Below are positions 10,404 through 22,498 of a stretch of 64,000 nt of DNA, piece after piece. Each line of letters starts with the position of its first letter. Position 1 is the stretch's first letter. The position numbers were made by a program, and so were the translations under genes. The stretch comes from Desulfonema magnum. GTDB lineage: Bacteria > Desulfobacterota > Desulfobacteria > Desulfobacterales > 4be13. Under the pieces are notes generated by a model that was given only the letters and a program-made list of their open reading frames with translations, was not told where the DNA came from and searched no databases. The stretch spans positions 7,425,001-7,489,000 of the forward strand of contig NZ_CP061800.1 in the NCBI RefSeq assembly GCF_017377395.1, written 5' to 3'.

Positions 10404-10982
10404 CTACGCCACCACCTTCTCCAAGTATTCATCTACCAGTCTTTCCTGGTCTTTATCCGTAATCCTTTGCTTTACAACTTGTTCAGCCTTGATCAGGGCT
10501 TTCTCAAGTATATCCTGCTGAAGCTGTAATTTGGCACGTTCAAACTCATTTTCAATGTTCCGACTGGCCTGAACCTCCAGTTTTTCAGCAGCGGATTCCG
10601 CCTCCCTGAGAATTCTTTCCTTTGCCTCGTTGCCTTGTTTTATGTACTCAGCAACAATTTTCTCGGTTTCCTGCTCCAAAAGCAAAAGTTTCTTATTGTA
10701 CTGAGCCAGTTCTGTCTCAGCATCTTTTTTTCTGACCTCCAGCTCGCTCAGTTGTTCCCGTATTCCTCTGATACGTGCATCCAGCGCCTGTGACACGGGT
10801 TTACGCAGTATCAGAAAGAGAGCGATTGCCAACACAGCAAAATTCATGACTCGGTAGGTGTCTGTGGCTATCCATCCCTTTGGTTCGGCACCATGGCCCT
10901 CATCGCCGCCCGAGCCCAGCGCCGCACCGGAAAAAAAGAACAGAACCGATACCATAAGACATATTATTACCGCTCTTTTCAT
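10404..10982 (-). CDS. atpF: ATP synthase Fo b subunit
   Basis: Peripheral stalk subunit. 192 residues: a signal-like hydrophobic N-terminus (residues 4-24), a membrane helix about residues 45-62 (MNFAVLAIALFLILRKPVS), then a long charged coiled coil to the end. It carries the longer, signal-bearing form next to b', as in other deltaproteobacteria. ATG overlaps the stop of the b' gene by one base (TGATG), so translation is coupled. Confidence 0.92.
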   Translation of the reverse strand: MKRAVIICLMVSVLFFFSGAALGSGGDEGHGAEPKGWIATDTYRVMNFAVLAIALFLILRKPVSQALDARIRGIREQLSELEVRKKDAETELAQYNKKLLLLEQETEKIVAEYIKQGNEAKERILREAESAAEKLEVQASRNIENEFERAKLQLQQDILEKALIKAEQVVKQRITDKDQERLVDEYLEKVVA

Positions 10983-11407
10983 CAGACAGCCCTCCCCAAA
11001 ATTTTCTTACCGATATCACGTGCAAATGTATCAATCTCTTTCACCAGAGAATTTCTCACACCCTCTGCGTCTTTTGCAATTTTTTCCCGAACTTTTGCAA
11101 GTTCGGCAGCAGCCTTTTCATTAATCTTCCCCACGATCTCTTTTTCTTCATTCTCGGCAGCCTGAACCATAACATCCTTTTCTTTCAGCCCCTTTGCCCT
11201 GGCTGCTTTCATACCGGAAGAAAAAGCATCTGATTTCTCTTTTGCATCTTTTTGGGAAAGATCAATATCCCGCTCAAGACCTGTGACTTTTTCTTTTCTC
11301 TGACGCAATACATTTCGGATAGGCTTATACAAGATTGTATTCAAAATCCATATCAAAATGAGGAAATTAGCAATCTGTATAAAAAGGGACCCATCTATAC
11401 TTACCAT
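10982..11407 (-). CDS. atpX: ATP synthase Fo b' subunit
   Basis: Second peripheral stalk subunit forming a heterodimer with b. 141 residues: N-terminal membrane helix FIQIANFLILIWILNTILY with KPIRNVLRQR right after it, then a charged coiled coil. ATG at 11407 is preceded by GGAGGATAT. First gene of the operon; the a and c subunit genes are not in the window, as usual for groups where Fo a/c lie elsewhere. Confidence 0.93.
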   Translation of the reverse strand: MVSIDGSLFIQIANFLILIWILNTILYKPIRNVLRQRKEKVTGLERDIDLSQKDAKEKSDAFSSGMKAARAKGLKEKDVMVQAAENEEKEIVGKINEKAAAELAKVREKIAKDAEGVRNSLVKEIDTFARDIGKKILGRAV

Positions 11408-11671
11408 ACAATATCCTCCACCGAATAAAATGATTTAAAACACCGCATGACATTAAAAAAATACACCCCAGACACACCTGAATTCTCCATCGTTCCCCTT
11501 TTTTGTGCCGTAAATAAAGAGGCTGTGAAAATCTGAGCATAAAAACGGTTTTCTTTATTTATCAATAAGGTATGCCGTTTGCTCATTAATTCATGGATAA
11601 TCCGGGCTAAGTTTTATATCCTGATATTTGTAACATCAAGTTTCTCAATTTGTCAAGTTTTTTGAAAAATA
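11408..11671. other. Leader region of the ATP synthase operon
   Basis: About 260 bases between the bactofilin and b' genes. It holds a candidate promoter (11627-11656). A 61-codon frame on the minus strand (11586-11401) runs into the b' start but has no protein-like composition or ribosome site; it is not called. Confidence 0.5.
11627..11656 (-). promoter_or_regulatory. Candidate sigma-70 promoter for the ATP synthase operon
   Basis: Minus strand TTGACA (11656-11651), 18-base spacer, TACAAA (11632-11627). The -35 is perfect and the -10 matches four of six. It is positioned about 220 bases upstream of the b' start, just after the bactofilin stop. Confidence 0.4.
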
Positions 11672-12088
11672 TTATTTCTTTTTCGGCTCGTCAGTGATTG
11701 CCAGCTTTTCAGAGGAATCCGGGGATTTTTTTTCAAAAACGGTTTGCTGTCCTTTCATGCCGCAGTTTCCATTAAACACCGCCCCCGTGTCAATTGAAAT
11801 CATAGGTGCCTGAATATCACCGACAACACGGCCCGGGGGATAAACCTCGATCCTGTCCTTGGCATCTATGGTGCCGTTGACCTCCCCCATAATAATAGCC
11901 CCGTCAACAATAATATCCGCATTAATCACAGCCTTCTCACCAACAATGACCGTACCGCCGTTACTGGTAATCCTGCCCCTCACATTTCCGTCCAGCCGTA
12001 TGGTCCCCTGAAACTCAAGCGTCCCCTCTATACTGGAACCATAACCCAGAAACGTGGAAATCGAACCCACCTTTTTCTTCCTGCCCAT
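11672..12088 (-). CDS. Bactofilin
   Basis: Polymer-forming cytoskeletal protein of the bactofilin (DUF583) family, which organises cell-wall enzymes and cell shape. 138 residues: a short basic N-terminus, then a right-handed beta-helix core of regularly spaced G/V/I turns (GTLEFQGTIRLDG, GRITSNGGTVIVG, DIIVDGAIIMGEVNG, RIEVYPPGRVVGDI) to about residue 112, and a flexible charged tail ending in KKK. ATG at 12088 follows GGGGGGAGGT. Its place directly after the rodA/mre cluster fits a role in shape control. Confidence 0.92.
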   Translation of the reverse strand: MGRKKKVGSISTFLGYGSSIEGTLEFQGTIRLDGNVRGRITSNGGTVIVGEKAVINADIIVDGAIIMGEVNGTIDAKDRIEVYPPGRVVGDIQAPMISIDTGAVFNGNCGMKGQQTVFEKKSPDSSEKLAITDEPKKK

Positions 12089-12127
12089 ACCTCCCCCCGG
12101 TAAAAAAACAAACCCTGAAAACCAGAC

Positions 12128-13230
12128 CTATTCCATCAGAAAGCGCCTCATACTCACATTCATCAGAACACCGACACACATCATCACAGTAATCACAGAA
12201 GACCCCCCGTAACTGATAAAAGGCAAAGGAACCCCCACCACCGGCATCAGACCCGTCACCATAGCCACATTAATAAAAACCTGCCAAAAAATCATAGCCG
12301 TCACCCCCACCGAAACAATCGTGCCAAAAGGCTCCCTGCACCCGTGCGCAACATTCAGCCCCCACACAACCAGCATCAGAAAAAGAAAAATCATAAAAAA
12401 AGAACCCGCAAACCCCAGCTCCTCAGCCAGCACCGAAAAAATAAAATCCGTATGCTGCTCAGGCAAAAAAGAAAGCGCGTTCTGAGGCCCCCTGCCCAGC
12501 CCCCTCCCCAAAAACATCCCCGACCCAATAGCAATCTTGGACTGAATAATATGATACCCCGCACCAAGAGGATCCAGATCAGGATTCAGAAACGTCAGTA
12601 TCCGCTGCTTCTGATACCCCTTAAGACAAAACCACACCAAAGGCCCCCCCGTCACCGAAATAAAACCCAGACAGACAAACAACCGTTTCTCAACCTTCAC
12701 AAAAAGCGTCATGGAAACAGCAATCAGCAAAACCACCATCGCCGTCCCCAAATCAGGCTGCCTCACAATCAGCATAAAAGGAACAGCAACAACAACAAAC
12801 GGCCTGAAAAGCTCATAAAAAGTAAGACCATTCACATTTGCAACCCTCGCATAATACCGGGCCAGCATAACAATCACCGCAAGCTTCACAAACTCCGAAG
12901 GCTGAATCGAAACAACCCCCAGTCCCAGCCATCGCCTTGACCCCCCCGCATACTTACCAAAAACCAGAACACAAACCAGAAGAAAAACAGAAAACCCGTA
13001 AATCACATAGGCCCATTGCTCCAACAACTTGTACTCACACAAAAGAAAAACACCAATAATACCCCCCCGGCTCCGTACCAAAGCACCTGCCTCACCACCA
13101 GCAGCTTCCGCGGCGCATCAGACCCCGCGGTCACAGCCGAATATAACACAACCAGCCCCATGCACCCGAGAAGAAACATCAGCCCGAACAAACACCAGTC
13201 AAAACGCTGAACAAACGGTCGGTCAAACAC
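12128..13230 (-). pseudogene. rodA: RodA lipid II glycosyltransferase, frame interrupted at a G7 tract
   Basis: SEDS-family peptidoglycan polymerase that works with PBP2. The N-terminal part (from GTG 13230, with AGGAGG six bases upstream, MFDRPFVQRFDW) and the C-terminal part (EQWAYVIYGF, GGSRRWLGLG, QPSEFVKLA, LAEELGFAG, PFISYGGSS) are in different frames. They join at a run of seven G on the minus strand (13068-13062). Eight G, or a -1 ribosomal slip on GGGGGGG, restores WYGAGGG-IIGVFLL and a full product of about 370 residues. All family motifs survive on both sides, so the cause is probably a sequencing error, a recent mutation, slippage or phase variation, not old decay. Confidence 0.85.
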
Positions 13231-13260
13231 AGACAGCCTCCTGAAAAAAAACAACACACC

Positions 13261-15213
13261 TCAAAAAAAAGGACCCCCCGAAAACTCATACAACACCGGA
13301 ACATCCCCGGGATCAGAAACCACAGAAACATCCGGCACCCCCTGAAAACCCATAAACATCTTAATAAGCTCCCTCGCAATCGGAGCAGCCGTACCCGACC
13401 CATGCTCTCCGTGTTCCACAAGAACTGCCACGGCAATCCGGGGATCATCAGGCTCCGCATAAGCCACAAACCAGGCATGTGACTTCAGATGAAGCGATCT
13501 CACTCTGCGGTCACCGCTCTTTCTCTTACGGCTCACAACCTGGGCAGTCCCAGTTTTCCCGCTGATCCCAAGCCCCCTGACCCGGGCGACCCGGGCAGTC
13601 CCGGCTCTGCCATGCGTCACTTCCCACAGACCCTTTCTCACTATATCCAAATTCTTCCTGCTCACAGGAAGCCTGCCGACAATTTCCCTGTCGCCTCTGT
13701 AAACGGTCCGGCCCTCGACAGTCTCCCTTTTTTTCACTATCAGCGGCCGGTACAAAATACCACCGTTTGCAACAGCAGCTGTCAGCACAGCCATTTGCAA
13801 CGGCGTGACAAGATTATACCCCTGACCAATGGCAATTGACAGATTCTCCCCTTTCTGCCACGGAACCCCCATACGTTTTTCCTTCCATTCTGATGTGGGG
13901 ATCAGCCCCCGGGCCTCATGATTCAGATCCACATGAGTCAGTGTCCCGAGTCCGCATGCCCCGGCATAATCCGCAAGACGGTCCACTCCCAGCCGCAGTC
14001 CCACCTGATAAAAAAAAACATCACAGGATCCGGCCAGCGCTTTCACAATGTCAACTGAACCATGACCGCTTCTTTTCCAGCACCGGAAAATATTATTCCC
14101 ATACCGATGGTATCCCGGACAAAAATATGTTGTATTTCTGTTGATAACTCCCTCTTCCAGCCCCGCAATGGCAGTCACAATTTTATAAGTGGATGCCGGC
14201 GGATATTCCCCCTGAATCACTTTGTTCTCCATGGGCCTGAAAGGATCGGAAATCAGCGCATTCCATTCTCTGTGAGACATTCCTCCGATAAAGGTATTGG
14301 GATCAAAAGACGGACTGCTCACCATGGCCAGAATATGCCCTGTGCCCGGATCCATGGCCACCACAGCTCCCGGAATTCCTTCCATAAGCAGTTCCGCTTT
14401 CTGTTGCAGTTCCTGATCAATTGTCAGAAAAATATTTTGCCCGGGCTCCGCATCAACGGTCCTCAGCACCCGGATCACCTGTCCTTTGGCATTCACTTCA
14501 ACCTGACGCCCCCCCCGCTTCCCCCTCAGAAACCGCTCTGACGACTTTTCAACTCCGAATTTCCCGACAAAATCCCCGGTCCGATACCCCATATCTTTCC
14601 AATAACTCAGTTCGGCCGCACTTATCTCCCCCATGTATCCTGTCACATGCGCAGCTGTCCGTCCCTGCGCATAAAACCGCTTCTGCCTCACTTCAATAAC
14701 AATCCCCGGCAGATCAAACCGGTGAACTTCAATTGCGGCCAGCACATCCCTCCCGATATCCTGTTTCAGCAGAACCGGCTTATAAGAAGGAATTCCTCTG
14801 CCGGCTCTGATTTTTGACATCAGCTGGCTCTTAGGAATATCCGCATACTTGGAAAGCTTTTCCAAAGTCATTTCCGCAGGCCCGGCATCTTTTAATATGA
14901 TACTCAGATCAAAAGACGGCCGGTTGTCTGCCAGCAAATTTCCTTTGCGATCAAAAATCAGCCCCCTGGGCGGCTCTATGCTCTGCAGCCGGATGGACTG
15001 ATTTTCAGAAAACCTCCTGAACTCCTCCCCTTCAAGCACCTGAAGCTGAAACAGCCGGCCTCCCAGAACAACAAAAGCCAGCATCACATAAATCATGGCC
15101 GTAACCAGTCTGTGCTTATACCAATTTCTGTCAGCAGTATCTAAATATTTATCCATACAGATACAAAAAACAGGAACAAAACTATTTGTAAAACCGTCAT
15201 ATGCCGACAACAT
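13261..15213 (-). CDS. mrdA: Penicillin-binding protein 2 (elongation transpeptidase)
   Basis: Cross-links peptidoglycan during elongation. 650 residues: short cytoplasmic N-terminus, one membrane helix (about residues 38-58), dimerisation domain with EPPRGLIFDRKGNLLADN, and the transpeptidase domain with catalytic STYK (in YPPASTYKIVTA), SCD as the SxN equivalent, and KTGTAQ. ATG at 15213 has GTGAGG at six bases; an inner ATG at 15156 (MDKYLDTADRN) resembles a more typical N-terminus but lacks a ribosome site. Stop lies 31 bases before the rodA start, so the pair is co-transcribed. Confidence 0.95.
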   Translation of the reverse strand: MLSAYDGFTNSFVPVFCICMDKYLDTADRNWYKHRLVTAMIYVMLAFVVLGGRLFQLQVLEGEEFRRFSENQSIRLQSIEPPRGLIFDRKGNLLADNRPSFDLSIILKDAGPAEMTLEKLSKYADIPKSQLMSKIRAGRGIPSYKPVLLKQDIGRDVLAAIEVHRFDLPGIVIEVRQKRFYAQGRTAAHVTGYMGEISAAELSYWKDMGYRTGDFVGKFGVEKSSERFLRGKRGGRQVEVNAKGQVIRVLRTVDAEPGQNIFLTIDQELQQKAELLMEGIPGAVVAMDPGTGHILAMVSSPSFDPNTFIGGMSHREWNALISDPFRPMENKVIQGEYPPASTYKIVTAIAGLEEGVINRNTTYFCPGYHRYGNNIFRCWKRSGHGSVDIVKALAGSCDVFFYQVGLRLGVDRLADYAGACGLGTLTHVDLNHEARGLIPTSEWKEKRMGVPWQKGENLSIAIGQGYNLVTPLQMAVLTAAVANGGILYRPLIVKKRETVEGRTVYRGDREIVGRLPVSRKNLDIVRKGLWEVTHGRAGTARVARVRGLGISGKTGTAQVVSRKRKSGDRRVRSLHLKSHAWFVAYAEPDDPRIAVAVLVEHGEHGSGTAAPIARELIKMFMGFQGVPDVSVVSDPGDVPVLYEFSGGPFF

Positions 15214-15255
15214 TCAGTGCCTCACCCTTTCCTCGAGCCGGACACAGAACAATCG

Positions 15256-15783
15256 TCAGACACCGTTCCCCTCCTGCTTTGCAGCCTGTCTGTCCAGCAG
15301 CCATTCATCCCATTTTTTATAAATGTGATAAAAAACCATAAGAAAAAACACGCCCGTAAAAATTGCCCACAAAATCTGTTCAGCAAATGTTTTCAAAGCA
15401 TTTTCCGGAAACTGATATTCTGTCAGAAAAACAAACACTCCGAAAAAAATAAAATTTTCAGTCAGCACTCCCAGAGCAGCCACAAACGGCAAAAGCATAT
15501 AATTATTCACATGCAGAAATGTCGCAATCCATCTGGCTCCTGCAAACAGCCATAAATATGTCACTCCGTACAGCCCAAAAGGCCCCCCGGAAAGATTGTC
15601 CATGAAAAATCCCAGAAAAAACACGGAGAAAAGACTTTCATGAACAGGACGGAACATGCCCATAAACAAAATAAAAGGAACAGATAAGTCATAAAATTTT
15701 CCAGCTGAGAAAAAATCCGATATAAAGGCTGTCTGAAAAATAATCAGTCCGAAACATATAAACATGCAAAAACAGATTCTCAC
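15256..15783 (-). CDS. mreD: Rod shape-determining protein MreD
   Basis: Polytopic inner-membrane partner of MreC. 175 residues, almost entirely hydrophobic, with about five membrane segments and the MreD-like LGFFMDNLSGGPFGLYGVTYL stretch in the middle. Start GTG at 15783 has AAGG six bases upstream. Identified mainly by topology, length and its place between mreC and mrdA. Confidence 0.85.
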   Translation of the reverse strand: MRICFCMFICFGLIIFQTAFISDFFSAGKFYDLSVPFILFMGMFRPVHESLFSVFFLGFFMDNLSGGPFGLYGVTYLWLFAGARWIATFLHVNNYMLLPFVAALGVLTENFIFFGVFVFLTEYQFPENALKTFAEQILWAIFTGVFFLMVFYHIYKKWDEWLLDRQAAKQEGNGV

Positions 15784-15802
15784 TGCCTGCCTTCTTTCTT
15801 TT

Positions 15803-16678
15803 CTATTTTGTCTTCTGAGGGGAATCCGAGGAAGTTTCCTCTTTCGGAAGCGAATGAAGAAAAAAAGGATGACTTGGCAGATTCAGCACAATCAGAACTT
15901 CTTCAAGTGTTTCAAAATCAACACTGGGTGTCACTGTGATTTCCTGAAAAATACCTGAATTGCTCCGGCTGACATCTGAGACTGTTCCGATACAGCGCCC
16001 TTTTGGAAAAACTCCGTCCAGACCGGATGAAACAACTCTGTCCCCTTTTGCAACGTCATATTTGCTCAGCACATACTCAAAAACATACCGGTCCGATCTG
16101 CCTCTGATAACTCCCCGTGCTCTTGTTTTTTGCAAAAGCGCATCCACCGCACTGTTCTGATCAATACTCAGAAGAACTTTTGAATAATAATATGACACAT
16201 CTGTGACCAGTCCCGCAATTCCTTCGGGAACCACAACAGGCATTCCTTTTTTCACACCGTGGGTTCGGCCTTTGTCAATAATCACACTTCTGAACCAGGG
16301 AGAGGGGTCTTTGCTGACAATTTCGGCCGCAAGAACATCCTCGTTTATACTTTCCCGAAAATCCAGCAACTTGCGCAGCCGGAGATTGGAAAGCGCTGTT
16401 TCCTTGCAGCGGTGATTTTCCCTGACAGCATCCTTCAGCTGTTTTCTGAGCCTGTCATTGTCCTGCGCTGCGGAAACAAGAAAGAAATAATGGGTCCAGA
16501 TTCTTCTTGCAAAACAAACAGAATAAGTTCTGACGTCCTGAAAGGGAGCCACAAAAAACATGACAATTCCGGCTCCGCAGGAAATATGTCTTTGTCTGGC
16601 GGAAACAGAAAGACCTGTGACACAGACAGCCGCCAGAACAATCAGACCGACAACAACCATTGTCCTTTTTGAAAACAT
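15803..16678 (-). CDS. mreC: Rod shape-determining protein MreC
   Basis: Periplasmic scaffold of the elongation complex. 291 residues: N-terminal membrane helix (8-26), coiled coil (about 65-105), then two beta barrels with VSKDPSPWFRSVIIDKG, GIAGLVTDVS, VLLSIDQNSAVDALL and SSGLDGVFPKGRCIGTV, all typical of MreC. ATG at 16678 with a weak GGTGATAT. The gene is 67 bases after mreB. Confidence 0.94.
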   Translation of the reverse strand: MFSKRTMVVVGLIVLAAVCVTGLSVSARQRHISCGAGIVMFFVAPFQDVRTYSVCFARRIWTHYFFLVSAAQDNDRLRKQLKDAVRENHRCKETALSNLRLRKLLDFRESINEDVLAAEIVSKDPSPWFRSVIIDKGRTHGVKKGMPVVVPEGIAGLVTDVSYYYSKVLLSIDQNSAVDALLQKTRARGVIRGRSDRYVFEYVLSKYDVAKGDRVVSSGLDGVFPKGRCIGTVSDVSRSNSGIFQEITVTPSVDFETLEEVLIVLNLPSHPFFLHSLPKEETSSDSPQKTK

Positions 16679-16745
16679 AACCAGATATCACCAAACAACA
16701 TTTATCCGCCGGCCAAAAAACATCAGCAAACTATATGACAACAAA

Positions 16746-17804
<1,059 letters not shown>

Positions 17805-17909
17805 TTAAGTATTCAGTTTAGTGTTCTATGTTTAATAAATAAAAAAACAAACATTGATCTTTATCAAAAATACGTTATTATTACAAGTGAAAAATATTTA
17901 TTTATATCG

Positions 17910-19046
17910 CTATTCCGCCATGCTTGCAACATTTTTCATCACAACATCATGCAGCTCTGGTCTGAAAGATTTTATTTTAATATTATCACGTGACGGATGC
18001 ACACGGTTGGTCAGCAGTATCACAATAACAGAACAATCAAGATCCATCCAGAACGACGTGCCGGTAAATCCCAGATGCCCCACACTCTTTTTTGAAAAAC
18101 AGCGGCCGGAACTGGAATCACGCACAGAAGGGGTGTCAAATCCCAAGGCCCTGCCCGTATTTTCATGGCGTTCAAAAAATACGTTCAGGACATCCCTTTC
18201 AAATACGAAGTTTGAACAATGTCCCTGAAATGTTGCCAAGAGTTCTGACAGAAGGCTGCCAATATCCCCGGCAGTTCCGAAAAGACCCGCATGTCCCTGA
18301 ATACCTCCGGTCACATAAGCATTGTCATCATGTACGGCCCCTTCCAGAACAATATCGCGCCAGGGGCAATGTTCTGTTGCTGCAAAATTTCGCTGTTGGG
18401 AGAGATCATCCCTGCCCGCGGAATAATTCTTTTGAAAATTTTCATGTTGTGGAAAAGGGCAGAGAAAATTTTTTACAAAAAAAAGATGTTCAAGACAAAG
18501 CGGTTTGTATATCTGCTCTGTTACAAAACGGTCAAGGGACTTTCCTGACACATTTTCAACCAGCCAGCCGAGAATCATAAACCCCAGATCACTGTATAAC
18601 ATCTGGCTGCCCACGGGGCATATCAGCGATTCGTTCACAAGAAAACTTTTTAAAGCCACGTTGCGCTCATCAGGGGAAAGCTGGCATAACTCTTTATAAT
18701 ACGGACGATAATCAGGAAGCCCTGAATTATGTCCGAGAAGATGTTTTATTTTTATCAGCCCCTTGTCTGTGTTTTTAAATTCAGGAATCACAGATTCAAG
18801 GAGCTGGTCAAGTTCCAACTCAGAATCCTGAATCAGCTTTATCACTGCCAAAGTGGTGGCAAGCGGTTTTGTAAGAGACGCCAAATCAAAAATCGTATCC
18901 TTTGTCATTACGCGTTTTGAAAATATATTCGCATAGCCATAGGCCTCAAAAAAAAGAGTCTGACCTTCCTTTAAAACCAGGAGTACCCCCCCGGGAAAAA
19001 CATTATGCTGTATTGCCTGTCTCATCAACCTGTCAACTTGTATCAT
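17910..19046 (-). CDS. Serine beta-lactamase-family hydrolase (class C/PBP-like)
   Basis: 378 residues of the beta-lactamase/EstB/DD-peptidase fold. Visible motifs: SLTK (Ser57, Lys60), a Tyr triad in MLYSDLGFM (about 150) and HLGFTGTSF near residue 327 in place of KTG/HTG. No signal peptide is seen. It could be a peptidoglycan or D-amino-acid peptidase or an esterase. The next gene upstream is an LD-carboxypeptidase, a pairing that suggests muropeptide recycling. Start ATG at 19046 lies in a repeat-like spacer (AAATGATAAATC) and has no clear ribosome site. Confidence 0.82.
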   Translation of the reverse strand: MIQVDRLMRQAIQHNVFPGGVLLVLKEGQTLFFEAYGYANIFSKRVMTKDTIFDLASLTKPLATTLAVIKLIQDSELELDQLLESVIPEFKNTDKGLIKIKHLLGHNSGLPDYRPYYKELCQLSPDERNVALKSFLVNESLICPVGSQMLYSDLGFMILGWLVENVSGKSLDRFVTEQIYKPLCLEHLFFVKNFLCPFPQHENFQKNYSAGRDDLSQQRNFAATEHCPWRDIVLEGAVHDDNAYVTGGIQGHAGLFGTAGDIGSLLSELLATFQGHCSNFVFERDVLNVFFERHENTGRALGFDTPSVRDSSSGRCFSKKSVGHLGFTGTSFWMDLDCSVIVILLTNRVHPSRDNIKIKSFRPELHDVVMKNVASMAE

Positions 19047-19066
19047 GATTTATCATTTGGGATTTG

Positions 19067-20002
19067 TTATTTGTCATTTATCACAGGCACTGTTGCAGGC
19101 TCCTGAAATAACAGTAAATGATCATCAGCGTCGAGCTTTGCTCCGAGTCCCATCGGAATTGTGAGATTGGGCTTCCCATGTCCCATATCAAAACCTGCAA
19201 GTATCGGAACAGGGGCTTCTTTGAAAATATCATCCACAATCCTCAAAATGGCATCCATCATACCGCAATCCTCAAAGGACCCGAGAATAAGACCGCCAAG
19301 TCCGTCAAAACAACCGGCAAGTTTCATCTGAGAAAGCATTCTGTCAATTTTATAGGCAGGCTCTCTCCTGTCTTCAATAATCAGAATGTGTCCTTTGAAA
19401 TCAGGTTGAAAAGGAGTTCCCAGGAGGTGGCACAGTGTACTCAGATTTCCCCCTGAGACCGGCCCTGACACAGAACCATGTCTGACTGTAATCCCGTTTT
19501 CTGATTTTATTTTAAGACTGATATCGGATGAAATTGCTGAGAACATGGCATGTTTTGTCTGCTGATCCGCGTCTGCCAGGGTCTCCACCATAGGGCCATG
19601 AAAAGTGACAAGCCCGCATTTTGTATAGAACCCGGATAAAAGTGCCGAGATGTCACTGAATCCGACAAATATTTTCGGATTTTTCCGAATGGTTTCAAAA
19701 TCCAGAAACGACAGTATTCTGATGGAACCAAAACCGCCTCTTGCACAAACAATTGCCTTTATTTTTTTATCGGAAAAAAGGGTGTTCACCAGCCTGGCAC
19801 GATGTCTGTCTGACCCGGCAAGATACCCGTTTTTTTTAAAAAGATCATCAGAAACAACTGTATGAAATCCCATGGACTCCAGGATGTTTATCCCCCGGTA
19901 AAAGCTGTCCGTGTCAAAGGGACTCGCGGGAGCCGCTATTCCGATTGTATCACCCGGTAAAACCCGGGGAGGTACCAATGTTTTTTTTTTCTTAACATCC
20001 AT
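19067..20002 (-). CDS. ldcA: LD-carboxypeptidase (peptidase family S66)
   Basis: Removes the terminal D-Ala from muropeptide tetrapeptides in the cytoplasm. 311 residues with the family signatures PGDTIGIAAPASPFD, CARGGFGSIRIL, the nucleophile in VGFSDISALL, the Glu of IEDRREPAYKIDRML and the His of FDMGHGKPN. MccF-type self-immunity enzymes have the same fold, so the substrate is not certain, but the pairing with the serine hydrolase favours cell-wall recycling. Start ATG at 20002; no strong ribosome site. Confidence 0.9.
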   Translation of the reverse strand: MDVKKKKTLVPPRVLPGDTIGIAAPASPFDTDSFYRGINILESMGFHTVVSDDLFKKNGYLAGSDRHRARLVNTLFSDKKIKAIVCARGGFGSIRILSFLDFETIRKNPKIFVGFSDISALLSGFYTKCGLVTFHGPMVETLADADQQTKHAMFSAISSDISLKIKSENGITVRHGSVSGPVSGGNLSTLCHLLGTPFQPDFKGHILIIEDRREPAYKIDRMLSQMKLAGCFDGLGGLILGSFEDCGMMDAILRIVDDIFKEAPVPILAGFDMGHGKPNLTIPMGLGAKLDADDHLLLFQEPATVPVINDK

Positions 20003-20239
20003 GACAAATAATGATCAGCTGTCTGAAACAACATTTTTTGTATCTGAAAACGGCCGAATAAAGGCTAAGAACGGCTCATCATTCTCCTTGTTAATTGATA
20101 AATAAACCATTTTTTTATCTGATCCGCATTTTTTATTACAGGATAAAAATACATAAAAATCAAAAATATAAGTCAGATTATGCCTTAATATAAAAAAACG
20201 GGTCTCAAGTAATTCATCTTTTGTATTGACAGATCAGAT

Positions 20240-21889
<1,650 letters not shown>

Positions 21890-22498
21890 TGCTTAAAGTA
21901 CCTAACAACACAAATTATAAAATCTGTAAAAACAATTATTTATAATATATCAATACTTTTCAAAGCTTGTCAAGTTTTCAAAGTTGTTGAAATATTCACT
22001 TGAAAATTAAAAAAAACATAAATATTATATGACATTATCCAAGCAGTTCGGACAGTCTTTACAACCTGTTGTTTTTATAAAATTTCCTAATTCCGATCTC
22101 AGGCACCGATAGCTTTTAATTTCAACAGGTTATTTTAGTTTATATAAAAAAGAGGTCAGGTGTTAATAAAAATTACAACTTTTTCATGCTTCGTTGTGAC
22201 CGGCCGAGCATGACCGTTTATGAAAAAGTATCCGACATATTGATCATCACATAAAAAAACTTCGAACAGCCCTGAAAATATTCTCAGGCCATGCCGGCTT
22301 CTGAAAAAATGACCGAGTTGTAAACTTTAACACTGGTAAATTCGTCTATAGCCTACAGAAGACTAAGATAAGATTTATCATCCGAACACGATACACTCCT
22401 GTTTTTCAAAGACTCTTTTTCGCGGGTTGTGAGAAATGAACTCATCTGAATGATTCAAACTTACAATCTTTAACTGTATGCCTGATAAGTGATTCAAA
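21890..22498. other. Divergent intergenic region before the T2SS locus
   Basis: About 600 bases between the HD-GYP gene and gspF. No gene is seen. It contains one covarying hairpin repeat (22178-22229) and a CCTGAAAATATTCTCAGG hairpin near 22271. Promoters for both directions are expected here. Confidence 0.6.
22178..22229. repeat. Covarying hairpin repeat, copy 1
   Basis: Outer arms ACTTTTTCAT and ATGAAAAAGT enclose the core CGTTGTGACCGGC...ACCGTTTAT. The same core recurs at 54623-54672 and 54710-54769 with different but still complementary outer arms. Confidence 0.75.

Noticed and set aside
11401-11586. 61-codon minus-strand frame before the b' gene
   Set aside because: Overlaps the operon leader and b' ribosome site; no protein-like pattern.
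12344-12940. 198-codon plus-strand frame rich in N, H, P, R and K
   Set aside because: Antisense shadow of rodA; composition reflects the A/C-rich non-coding strand.
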